From positions 47,112,221 to 47,176,220 of the forward strand of contig OZ007575.1 in NCBI GenBank assembly GCA_963931925.1: DNA of 64,000 bases, given 5' to 3'. The position numbers and the translations under genes are program-made. Under the pieces are notes generated by a model. That model saw only the letters and a program-made list of their open reading frames with translations, had not been told where the DNA came from and did no database searches. This document shows, one piece after another, positions 46,298 to 56,833 of the stretch. Source of the stretch: Onchidella celtica. Taxonomy: Eukaryota > Mollusca > Gastropoda > Systellommatophora > Onchidiidae. The number at the start of each line of letters is the position of its first letter. The first letter of the stretch is position 1.

Positions 46298-47035
46298 AGT
46301 TAATTTCTCCGTCCAATCTCAAAAATTACTTTCTTCGTAGACGATAGTAAAATAGTTAATATCCTCTAATATTTGAAACCACATGAACTGCATGATTTTG
46401 GAAAGGCTGTGACAATGAAAATGACTCTCATAAAAAGCCCAACGAACGTATTCTTTTTCCTTAAAAACTTTATTAAGGTAATATTTTAATAAGTGGTAAT
46501 ATAATAAATATTTATAATGATGTAAGCTTAATGAATAATAAATATTATTTTATGATAATATAGCTGGCTGCCAACCAAAGCTAACGAGCCCCATCCTGCC
46601 CACTCTATTAGACCGCCGAAGTCTCTATTGCGTTCTTTTGCAAGCTTACTGAGATGGTAATATTATTTGAAATACACGCTGCAAACTCTAAAACTGAATC
46701 TTTTTTGATTCATTCTGCGGTACATTATTTGTTCTTCCCCCTGTTCTTCTCCCTCCCACGAGAGAAAAATTGGGTGGGCTATACATGGCAAAAATTAATG
46801 ATATTACGTAATTTATTATAATTATTTATATTTAAAAAAAAATAAATGTATAGTTATATAATACACATATTATTCTCACTGGTGCAACACGATTCCTGTG
46901 AAAATGACTTTATATCTGGAACTTACCTTTTGAACTATAGTAAATGGTTGGTAAATCATGTAAAAACAACTCTGGATAATACGGTCAGTGCCCCTGATAA
47001 CACAGGATAGTGCGATCATTCACAACAGACAGCGT
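46298..47035. other. AT-rich intergenic DNA
   Basis: No gene is recognised. A very AT-rich stretch lies at 46480-46560 and another at 46800-46860. Confidence 0.5.
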
Positions 47036-47113
47036 TGGCCGGCCCATCAGACCTGTGAAGTCCCGATTTACCTGTCTGGCTCATCATTCCCCCGTACTGG
47101 ACTTCAGAGCTTT
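47036..47113 (-). repeat. 78-bp repeat, inverted partner at 55137-55212
   Basis: Reads on the minus strand AAAGCTCTGAAGTCCAGTAC...GGGACTTCA and ends TGATGGGCCGG. It lies right after the (ATG)n tail of the minus-strand RTE LINE. A near-identical copy in opposite orientation closes the 3' region of the plus-strand LINE near 55.2 kb. Confidence 0.75.
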
Positions 47114-47114
47114 C

Positions 47115-49227
47115 ATCATCATCATTGCCTTTCTCACCCTGGATCAGGGTATAGGCCACCAACAAACACTTTCCATCCCTCTCTATCATGGGCCAGCCTC
47201 TTTACATTATTCCAAGTCTTTCCGCTTCGTTGCACATCATTTTCTCTGGCTCTTCTCCACGTTCCGCGCGGCCTTCCTCTTGATCTCTTGCCCTGGGGAT
47301 TCCAATCCAATACCTTCTTCGTGATGCTGTTTCCTGGCCTCCTGAGAGTGTGGCCGATCCATCTCCATCGCCTCCTACCAATTTCCTCTCTGACTGGGCT
47401 CTGTCTTGTTCTTTTCCATACAATTTCATTGCTGACCTTGTCTGTCCATCTGATCTTAAGTAGCTTCCTCAAACATCTGTTGATGAAAACTTGGATTCTC
47501 TTTATGCAGGCCTGAGACGCATTCCAAGTCTCACACCCATACAACAGGAATGACTTCACGTTCGAGTTGAATATCCTCAGCTTTGTTTTTAGCGATATAT
47601 CCTTGGTTCTCCAAATCTTGCTCAAGGACGTGAAAGCTGCCTGTGCCTTTCCAATTCGTGCTTTGACTTCTGCCTCTGTTCCTCCCTTATTGTCAATGAT
47701 ACTACCAAGATAGCAGAAGGACTCTACATCTTCCAGTGGTTGATCTCCTACTCTCACTTGTGCGCTTGGGGGTGCAACAATTTTTAGGACCTTCGACTTT
47801 GCAGGATGTATCCTCAATCCAATAGATTCTGAAATTTTGTTTAGAGCTGTAGTCTTTGCTTGCATCTGGTCGTGTGTGTGTGACAATAGTGCCAAGTCAT
47901 CTGCAAAATCTAGATCGTCCAGCTGTGTCCATGGGGTCCATTGTATGCCATTTCTTCCTCCACTGGTGGTTTCTTTCATAAGCCAATCAATCACCAGGAC
48001 AAACAGAAATGGGGACAGCAAACAACCCTGCCTAACACCAGTCTTGATATCAAAGCTGTCAGTAAGCTCGCCATCGTGTACGACTCTGCAACTTGTCCCC
48101 TCGTACATGCTCTTGATAAGGTTCACCATCTTCTCTGGGATTCCATAATGTCTCAATATTCTCCACAGTGTTTCTCTATCGATGCTATCAAAGGCCTTCT
48201 CGTAGTCAAGGAAGTTCACTATCAGTTGGGAGTTCCACTCTAGCGACTGCTCTACTATGATTCTCAGCGTGGCGATCTGGTCGGTGGTTGATCGATTACT
48301 CCTGAAACCAGCTTGCTCTTCACGAAGTTTTGGGTCTGTTGCATTCTGTATTCGCTTGAGAATAATCCGATTGAAAACCTTTCCTGGGATGGAGAGAAGT
48401 GTGATTCCTCTGTAGTTACTACAATTGCTGAGGTCCCCTTTTTTTGGAAGCTTCACGAGGTGTCCTTCCTTCCAGTCCTTTGGAAACTTGCCTCCGATCC
48501 AAATCCTCGAGAATAGTGAGTGCAGACCCTCTGCAGCCCCAGCAGCATCTGCCTTCAGCGCCTCTGGTGGGATCTGATCTGGTCCAGCTGCCTTGCCTCG
48601 ATTTAACTGCTTTATGGCATCATTAATCTCTGCTTTAGTCGGAGGGTCGCAACTGATCGGTAAATCATTTCTTGCGGGTAGAATGTCGGGTGGGTTGCTT
48701 GGTGGAGGTCTGTTCAAGAGGCTGTTAAAATGTTCTATCCATCTTTTTGCCTGAGCTTCCTTTCCAAAAATAGCCTTCCTGTTGTAATCCTTGACAGAAA
48801 CTTCAGGTTTTCCATATTTTCCAGCAAGAGTCTTTGTAGTCTGGTAGAGGATCCTCATGTGTCCTCCTGTTGCTGCCTTCTCTGCTTTCTCTGCTAACAT
48901 TCCTATGAACTCCTCTTTGTCTTTTTTAATTGATTTTTTGACCTCTTTAGCTGATGCTCGGTACTCTTCCTGGTTACCAACTCTTGAGCTTCTTGTACGA
49001 CTTGCATTTACCTGTTCTTTTAGGTCTCTTCTTATCCTTATCAAGTCCAGTGATTTTTGACTGATCCATTCCTTGTGTTCCACTTTCTTTTCCCCAAGAA
49101 CATCCTGACATGTCGATGTCCAACGAGTGCTGAGTTTCGCCAAATACTGAACTGCCTGTCTGTGTATGGACTGTATCATGGCCAGCTCTAGATGAGCTGT
49201 CACCAGTGGCTGTAGTTCGTTGGTCAT
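47115..49227 (-). mobile_element. RTE-like LINE, reverse transcriptase ORF without endonuclease
   Basis: The intact 697-codon frame (49227 to 47134, ATG start) encodes a non-LTR reverse transcriptase. It has a pre-RT segment with KEWISQKSLDLI, GKAAGPDQIPPEAL near residue 213, NYRGITLLSIPGK near 267, FLDYEKAFDSIDR near 338, GVRQGCLLSPFLF near 396 and the catalytic FADD near 442. The post-RT blocks follow (CETWNA, then SRGRPRGTWRRARE and WKVFVGGLYPDPG). The RTE clade is the best fit. The apurinic-type endonuclease expected upstream is not found, so the copy is probably 5'-truncated. A GATGATGATG tail (47114-47127) marks the 3' end. The frame has no stop, so the copy is fairly young. Confidence 0.88.
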
Positions 49228-49574
49228 GGGAATTCTGGCCTTCTGCTGATGTTTACTAAAGATTTCTCAAGGATGGCAGAGACATTTATTTTTGTCCTTG
49301 ACTCGCCAGTGTCACTGAAGCTTAGGTGAGCATCCGGAATTTCTGAATCTAATATTTCATGCAAATCCCCAGCTTCACCGAGAACGTTAGGAACTTCAAT
49401 AGTCGATGTCTGTTCGAAAATATCCTCCCGCCGTGTCCTCTTGCTCTTTGGGGTTGACGTTAGCTGCGATGTAGGTTTTCGTTTGCTTAATTCCACTAGC
49501 AATCGGCCCCTTTGGAGAGGAAACATGTTGTGGCTGTACTTTAAACTTTCACGTGCATACTCAGAGTTCTTCAT
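49224..49574 (-). CDS. 116-codon ORF overlapping the start of the LINE RT ORF
   Basis: An unrecognised product: it is polar, with a basic stretch (TPKSKRTRRED) and an acidic C-terminal half. Its TGA stop overlaps the ATG of the RT frame as ATGA, an arrangement used for translational coupling in some LINEs. It shows neither an endonuclease nor a recognisable ORF1 nucleic-acid-binding motif. It may be LINE-derived, or host sequence that was open by chance at the truncation point. Confidence 0.3.
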   Translation of the reverse strand: MKNSEYARESLKYSHNMFPLQRGRLLVELSKRKPTSQLTSTPKSKRTRREDIFEQTSTIEVPNVLGEAGDLHEILDSEIPDAHLSFSDTGESRTKINVSAILEKSLVNISRRPEFP

Positions 49575-50518
49575 TCATCAATACTTTGAGGTAGAATAAC
49601 TTGATTTTAAGTCCCACGGATCTTTATACTGACTTCTGCACTCTTGTGCAATGCCCACCCGATCCATAGGCACATTATTACCGTGTATGACACCAAACAG
49701 CTGGCTCTGGAGGTGACAATATGTCAGGAAATACTAGCCATGTTGACCCGCAACTTTCACCATTATCATAAAGTTATGAATAAATTTTAATGAATTTAAA
49801 CGATCGTGGAGAAATGAAACGAAAGCAAATGGGATTTATTTTTTATTAGGACTGAGCTGACACTTTTATTGTCTAACAGAAATTCACGAACAAGAGTTAT
49901 ATTATGTAACGTAATTGAGGAGAAATAAATGAGGCTAGAGATTAAATTCTTGAGTACATATAATTTCTTTTTCTTTAGTCTTTTGGGATGAGATGATAAG
50001 AGACTTAGTCCTATAGGTTTACAGATCGGGAAGCCACACACACACAGACACACACACAAACAGAAACGACGACTCGAAAACGTGATGTCAACTTGCATTA
50101 TTTTGAATACGGTTTGAAGAAAGCCAGCGAGAACTTTTTTTTTTTTTTTTTGCCCACAACTGAACATTAAGTCGGCATTTTCTGACAAATTTCCCCAAAA
50201 TAAAAATAATGCCTCTCTCAGCCAGAAACGAATTTCCAATGACAGGCTATTTCTAACGGAAGAAATATCTTCGTCAACTACCAAAGCTGCGGTAACATTA
50301 TTGTCGGCAATAGACAGACTTTAAATTTTCTTTGAAAATGTCACAGAATACGTATGACAACGATGTGTATAAACATTTCTGCAAGGACGAAATGCTCTCG
50401 GTATGTAAAAACTCTTCACACAAAAATCCGTTTTTGTTGGCTTTTTCCCCCCAAAGATGCTCACCCATTTCATGAAAGTATGCGGCATCAAAGTGTTTTA
50501 AGTGTTTGCATGTGTAAA
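49575..50518. other. Intergenic DNA, no gene recognised
   Basis: No recognisable domain in either strand. A poly(T) run lies at about 50134-50151 and a short CA-rich stretch at about 50037-50060. Confidence 0.5.
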
Positions 50519-51054
50519 TGTGAGTGTGCATGGGAAAACCCGGCATAAGTCGGCAGAGCTGATTTTGAGAAAAACGGCTTTGAAGTGAAAATATGGGTCC
50601 GACACAAACTTCCAACTGGGCTGTTGTTTAGGGGACCGTGGTATGTTACAGGGTAAACTGTAGACGAGCAGTGAACACTACTTACTATGATCTCTATAAC
50701 GGCTTTGTAATTAGACTACGGTCTCCTAACAAGATCCAAAAACTTCCGACTTGGCTGTTGTTAGGGGATCGTGGCATGTTACAGGGTAAATTGTAGATGA
50801 GCAGTGAACACTACTCACTATGATCTCTATAACTGCTTAGTTATTAGATTACCGTCTCCTAACAGCAATCACTCCAATATTACTTGGTCAACTAGCTATT
50901 GTCACTTATAGGATTAAATGCCGTTTTCTCAAAATCTTGTTTTAGGGGGGTCACTGACTTCAATTTATCAGAAATGTCTTGTCTTTTATTATATGTACAG
51001 AACTCAAAATGTTATGTTGCCGACTTAAGCCTGGTTTTCTCATGCACACTCACA
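50519..51054. mobile_element. Non-autonomous TIR element with internal tandem duplication
   Basis: The left end TGTGAGTGTGCATGGGAAAA (50519) and the inverted right end (51054) match over about 40 bases through AAGTCGGCA, and ATTTTGAG blocks lie inside both arms. Between them is a direct tandem duplication of about 130 bp (50606-50737 and 50739-50869). No coding sequence is present. A TSD is not clear, so the superfamily cannot be named. Confidence 0.7.
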
Positions 51055-51761
51055 AATTAGCCAGAGGAAGGAAATTAATGGAATAAAATAAAGCAAGGGA
51101 TTATGGCTCTTTGTCTGTTTTCGTACAGCATTGCTGTTTTTAGTTAATTTGATCAGATCAGAGTCTGACTCGCATACCAAACAATTCACAACATAATTAT
51201 TCAAGATGATGAAGTGTGGACTCAGTTACATAACACTACACAACCATCCATACATAATTAATGTTACTAGTTGTAAAGACTGCAGCCGGACTAGTTCCAA
51301 ATGTATTGACCTGGTCTCTCCCTTGGGTTTAACTAGAATGGCAGAGAGAGGGGTGGTGCCTCTGGGCAAAGCACCATCTCTTAAAAATAGCCCAGGCAAG
51401 GCAGCAAAACGAGGAGGCGTTTGCTCGGGCTTGGCAAGCGTCTGTCTCTCCTCTATAAGCCCACCCATTTCCGATTTGGAGAGGACACTCCAGCCATCCG
51501 TTACGGATGGGCACAACACGGGAGGTGGCAGTTACCGGTGATAAGCTCAATCCATTTGGCGTACGGATGAGCGCCAGGGGTCCCCTCTGTCGGTGGGAGC
51601 GGCTTTTCAGCTGCATTGATCAACTACAGCCCGCCGTAACCTGGGCAGCCCCCAGGCAGTTGGGTGTTGTTCCGCCACGTCAGCCTGCTTCATAAGGTGG
51701 TTGGAGCTAGACCAAAAGTCAAAAAGCTGACGTAAAGTGTGCACCTGGCAAAAACAGAAAA
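51055..51761 (+). other. Presumed 5' UTR of the plus-strand RTE LINE
   Basis: From about 51275 the sequence becomes GC-richer than its surroundings and runs without break into the LINE ATG. It has no long coding frame of its own. The exact 5' end of the element could not be set. Confidence 0.5.
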
Positions 51762-54700
51762 ATGCTAAAACTTGGTACCTGGAACGTCAGAACAATGCGC
51801 CCAGGCTTGCAACAGCAAGATCTCACTGATATTGACTCCATCAGGAAATCCCAAATTATTGATCGAGAACTTCAGCTACTAAACATCGACATCGCTGCCC
51901 TTCAAGAAACTCGACTTCCCGACTCCGGGTCAGTCAAAGAAGAAAACTACACCTTCTTCTGGCAGGGCCTTAGCAGCGAACAGCCGAGAATCCACGGCGT
52001 GGGCTTCGCCGTAAAAAACTCCCTTATCAATTCGATCGCAACTCCAATTGGAGTGTCAGAACGCATCATGACACTCAGACTGAACACCCGGTCTGGTTTT
52101 ACCAACATTATCTGTGTCTATGCCCCAACACTTACCTCCTCTGACGAAACCAAAGACATTTTCTACGAGGCATTGCAGAGGACTCTCCACAACATCCCTC
52201 TCACCGAAGGCCTGCTAATTCTGGGTGACTTTAACGCTCGAGTGGGAGCAGATCACTCCGCATGGCCAAAGTGCATTGGGCACTTCGGCATTGGCAACAT
52301 CAACGAAAACGGGCAGCGCCTTCTGGAGCTATGCTCCGTAAACTCATTATGTGTTACAAACACGTACTTTGACCTTAAGAGATGCCAAAGAACATCATGG
52401 CGCCATCCCAGGTCTGGCCATTGGCATCAATTAGATCTTATTCTCTCAAGGAGGAAGAGTTTGGGCTGTATAAAAATAACTCGTTCCCTCCACAGTGCTG
52501 ACTGTGACACCGACCATGCACTGGTAGTCAGCAAAATCAAAATTTCGGCCAAGAAAATATACAGATCAAAAGCCCCTTCAATCCCTAAGATCAATGTAAC
52601 AGCAATCAGAGATGAATCAAATAGAAAGTCATTTGAAAAGTTATTTGCTGAAAGCATGGATAATGTCACCCAATGTGACTCGGTAGATGAAACATGGAAC
52701 ACTCTCAGTTCAAAAATTCATGACTGTGCCATCAAGTCTTTTGGACGGCATAAAGTTTCAAACAACGTCTGGGTAGCCCAGAACAGCGAAATTCTCCTAC
52801 CTCTCATTGAGCAAAAGAAATCTGCTTTCAATGAGTATAACAAAAATTGCAATCAGAGTACAAAAACTTGTTTGAAAAATGCAAAAGCTAAACTTCAGCT
52901 GGAGGTAAGACGTTGCGCCAACAAATACTAGACAGACTTGTGTAACAGCATACAAGAGGCAAATGAAAAGGGAGATATGAAAACCGCCTTTAGTCAGATG
53001 AAAGTAGCTCTTGGGCCAATCATCACCAAAAGCGCCCCACTTAAGTCTGTAAATGGTGAACCCATCACAGATAAAAATGAACAACTGAATAGGTGGGTAG
53101 AGCATTACTCTCTGTTGTATTCAACTGAGAAAAATATTCCACCAGATTTTGAGGAACACCTCCAAAAACTGCCAAAAATGGCCGAACTTGACGCTGAACC
53201 TTCCTTAGTCGAGCTTTCCAATGCAATCGACCACCTGTCTGCTGGAAAAGCCACAGGAAGTGACAACATTCCTGCAGAGGTATTAAAAGACCTAAAAGGC
53301 CCACTATTACCTTACCTGTATAATCTGTTACTGCAGTGTTGGAAAGAAGGCGTGATACCACATGATATGAGAGACGCCAAAATTGTCACACTTTACAAGA
53401 ACAAAGGAGACAAAGGCGACTGCAACAACTATCGAGGCATATCCCTCCTCAGCATTACTGGAAAGGCTTTTGCTCGCGTCATCCTCTGCCGCCTTCAACA
53501 ACTGGCGGAAAAAGTCTTACCAGAAACACAATGTGGCTTTCGAAGCAAACGATCAACTATTGACATGATATTTGCACTTCGGCAAATCCAAGAAAAATGT
53601 AAAGAACAAAACAGGCCGCTTATAACATGCTTTGTGGACCTAACAAAGGCTTTCGACACCGTAAGCCGATCTGGCCTGTATGCAGTCCTTAAATCCATAG
53701 GCTGTACACCAACATTGCTAAAACTTATTGCATCCTTCCACACTGACATGAGGGCATGTGTCAACTTTGAAGGCTGCACATCCAATTCATTTGCTGTAAA
53801 CAGCGGTGTGAAGCAGGGATGTGTTCTTGCTCCTACCTTATTTGGTATATATTTTGCAGCCCTACTCAAGAATGCCTTTGGTCAATGTTCAGGTGGAGTA
53901 CTTATTAACACCAGAGTGGACGGCTCCGTTTTTAATGTTGCCAGACTAAAAGCAAAATCTCGTACAGAGCATATTATGTTACAAGAGCTCCTCTTCGCAG
54001 ATGATGCTGCAATCGTGGCCCACGATGAAACCACGCTCCAGGCTCTCATCAATAGCCTTGCCAAAGCCTGTGACAAATTCATGCTAAGGATCAGTGTCTC
54101 AAAAACTGTAGTTTTGACACAAGGCTTGAGAAACCCCAACCCAATCATGCTGAATGGCTCTCCTCTGGAGCAAGTGGGAAAATTCTGCTACCTAGGCTCA
54201 ACCATCAGTGGTAGCACAGACATAACAACTGAAATAAATGCCAGAATAGGAAAGGCGGCCACAGCTTTTGGCAAACTCTCAAAAAGGGTGTGGAACAATA
54301 GCAAGCTGACCATCAAAACAAAGGTACTCGTGTACCAAACTTGCGTCCTAAGCACCCTGCTGTATGGCTCAGAGACATGGACCACCTACTCCAAACATGA
54401 AAGATCCCTCAACTCCTTCCACCTGCGCTGCCTACGCAAAATTCTCAAGATCAAGTGGCAAGACAGGATCTCAAATATCGAAGTTCTGAGCCGAGCCAAC
54501 ATTCCATCAACTCAGGCTCTCCTAGGTTAAAAAAGACTGCGGTGGCTTGGACATCTCCACCGTATGGAAAATGATCGCATCCCCAGACAAATTCTCTACG
54601 GGGAACTTGCTACTGGCAACCGACCCAGAGGTAGGCCACATCTGCGATTCAAAGACACTTGCAAGGTCACGATGAAAGCATTCAACATCGACCCCAATGA

Positions 54701-54926
54701 ATGGGAGAACTTTGCAAATGATCGAAGCAGATGGAGACAAAAATTGCGCAGTGGCACGCTCGCAATAGACTTCAAGGCAAAAGAAACATACCTGACAAAA
54801 CGACAGAGGCGGAATGAAAACACTCGCCAAAGTGAACCCAAAAGACTGACCTGCAATCACTGCCATCGCACTCTCGGGTCAAACATTGGTAGAATAAGCC
54901 ACGAGAGAAGCTGTCAGTCAAAGTGA
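51762..54926 (+). pseudogene. RTE-like LINE ORF2 (endonuclease-RT-zinc finger) with two in-frame stops
   Basis: A single 1055-codon frame interrupted only by TAG at 52929-52931 and TAA at 54528-54530. The N-terminal endonuclease shows LGTWNVRTM, LQETRLP, LILGDFNARVG, HQLDLIL and the TDHALV catalytic His region. The RT shows GKATGSDNIPAEVL, NYRGISLLSITGK, FVDLTKAFDTVSR, GVKQGCVLAPTLFG and the catalytic FADD. The C-terminal part has RPRGRPHLRFKD and ends in a C-x2-C-x12-H-x3-C finger. Both stops must be passed to make a full protein, so this copy is presumably dead although otherwise well preserved. It is a different family from the LINE at 47115-49227. Confidence 0.88.
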
Positions 54927-55212
54927 AAGTGAATATTCTAGCTGCTAAGACCGTCTGTAAAGACGCTAAAGGCCATATAGTTGTAAAGAGCCGTGTCATG
55001 AACAATTAGGCGCCTTCTCATCGCCTAGCTTAAGAGCTTTGATGGGCCAGATTCTGAGCAAATCAGTGAAGCGCAAATCTCTGTTGTTCAGATAAGAGGA
55101 TTGATGCGCCAGATCACGGGCGAATCAGAGGCGAGCAAAGCTCTGAAGTCCAGTACGGAGGAATGATCAGCCAGACAGGTAAATCGGGACTTCAGAGGTT
55201 TGATGGGCCGGG
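54927..55212 (+). repeat. 3' UTR of the RTE LINE with imperfect modules and the shared 78-bp repeat
   Basis: It contains related modules built on TTGATGGGCCAGA / TTGATGCGCCAGATC / TTTGATGGGCC (about 55035, 55100, 55199) and closes with the repeat (55137-55212) that also lies, inverted, at 47036-47113. Confidence 0.6.
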
Positions 55213-56833
55213 CGACGAGATTTTGTAGGGCCTACATGTTGCGGCCTCATCGTCAAGTGAAGTAAATAACATGACACCAATAGCGTTCGATTGATGTTGT
55301 TTTCTCTTCCCATCTCTACGGCAACACGGGAGGTTATAAACAAATCATGGCGCAATTCATTTGTTATTGATGTCCTCACGCGATCCCTGAGTTTGTGCAT
55401 AATACCAATGTATGATTCTCCAATTTTCTCACGTAATACCTTTTGAAGTGAAAGAATGATTTATCGATTTATCCAAAAAGATCACTTCTAAAAATGATGA
55501 CTTCACGCTCTCCTTTCCCTTCTCCGTCGGCCATGGCAAATAGTTCTTGTATGTTCCAACTCCACTTTTTGCACAAATGAGAAATTCGACATTCGAGGTT
55601 AAACGTTTGCGGCTTTAGTTATTATGATAATGAATTAGAACAAATCGGATCTGTTGAACAGCTTGTTAAGTGCCACAACGTGTTTTGTACAAGTGTCAAA
55701 GTGTGCATTAAGATATATATACCTCTTTTACATACCAAAGATTTCCATTTTTTTATTTTTTTAATAGAAAATGGAGATAGACAAACAAGAATTAAGATCA
55801 CCACATTCTGAGAACCACTATCGTAATCATTGACAGTGTGTAGATGAACGTTGATCAATCCCATGTATCGCATTGGTAGAGTAATTGGTAGAAAATGAAT
55901 AGTACTTTGCTACGCGTCACAAATGAGCAGCTTCGGCGTATCAGTGCTATCACTAATGTAATTCATTCCCTTGCTAGAACGGTGGTAACTCCGTATGTCC
56001 CTTAGGTTAATGCTTTTGTTGACTGATTCCCGCGCAGGCTTACAACAACAATTGGTATACCGTCGGCTTCAATATTTACAGTGTCAAGCGTGATTACAAC
56101 AGCTTTAATTGTTTGTGTTACGTTGACTCGTATAGTTGTTAAACTATCATTGTGAACTATAATTATTTTGTCAATCAAAAGCCTTTGAAACTTCGATCCC
56201 GCTCTCCTCAGTTGTTCCAAAGGTTTTTTTGTTTGTTTGTTTTTTTTAATCGAAACCTCCATTATTTTGTACTATGCTGCCAGTAATTTTATATGATTGT
56301 AAGTTAACATTATATTATATACCTATTGTGATCGTTACATTTGATTTCTTTCAAAACTATATATTATATCATTAATGCAACGAGTGACAGTTGTAAAATG
56401 AAGATACTAATAACAATTAAATGTAGCTTCTACAGTTCCTAAAGTTTACACCAGTCTTATGTGGCAGCTCCTGCTGGGCGGAAGCCCAAATTGGGATTTG
56501 GGTACCCGGTTAAACGCTTGCGACCCGTTCCGGTCCGTTTTGATTTGTTTTTAGATATCCAGATCGGAGGCTCGTTCTGTTTAAGAAGCCGTTCGTCTGT
56601 CCGCCCTGTCTCCGCCTTAAAAAAAGACAACAACTTCATCTGGCACCCCCCACCCCCCCTGCGAGCAAAGAAGCCCTCAAAGTTTCGTGTTCCTCAAAGA
56701 ATGTTGTTACAAGTATTTGCCTCCCCCAAGTTTTCTGTGCTAGGGGTACGTATTTTAAAGACTTTTGTGACTCCAGCGCTAGATAGCTGCCCCCGAAACA
56801 CTCCTATCAACAGCCTTAATTAATTTTTCTTTA
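55213..56833. other. Intergenic DNA, no gene recognised
   Basis: No domain or exon was found. The 120-codon frame at 56461-56823 is Pro/Lys/Arg-rich without recognisable features and is not called. Confidence 0.5.

Noticed and set aside
46016-46340. Long frames of HTHTHT and CVCVCV residues
   Set aside because: They are simple translations of the CA microsatellite and not genes.
47010-47515. Plus-strand frames of 104 and 175 codons
   Set aside because: They lie opposite the C-terminal part of the LINE RT frame on the minus strand and show no independent features.
56461-56823. 120-codon Pro/Lys/Arg-rich frame
   Set aside because: No start context, splice flank or family resemblance. Composition follows the local C-rich sequence.
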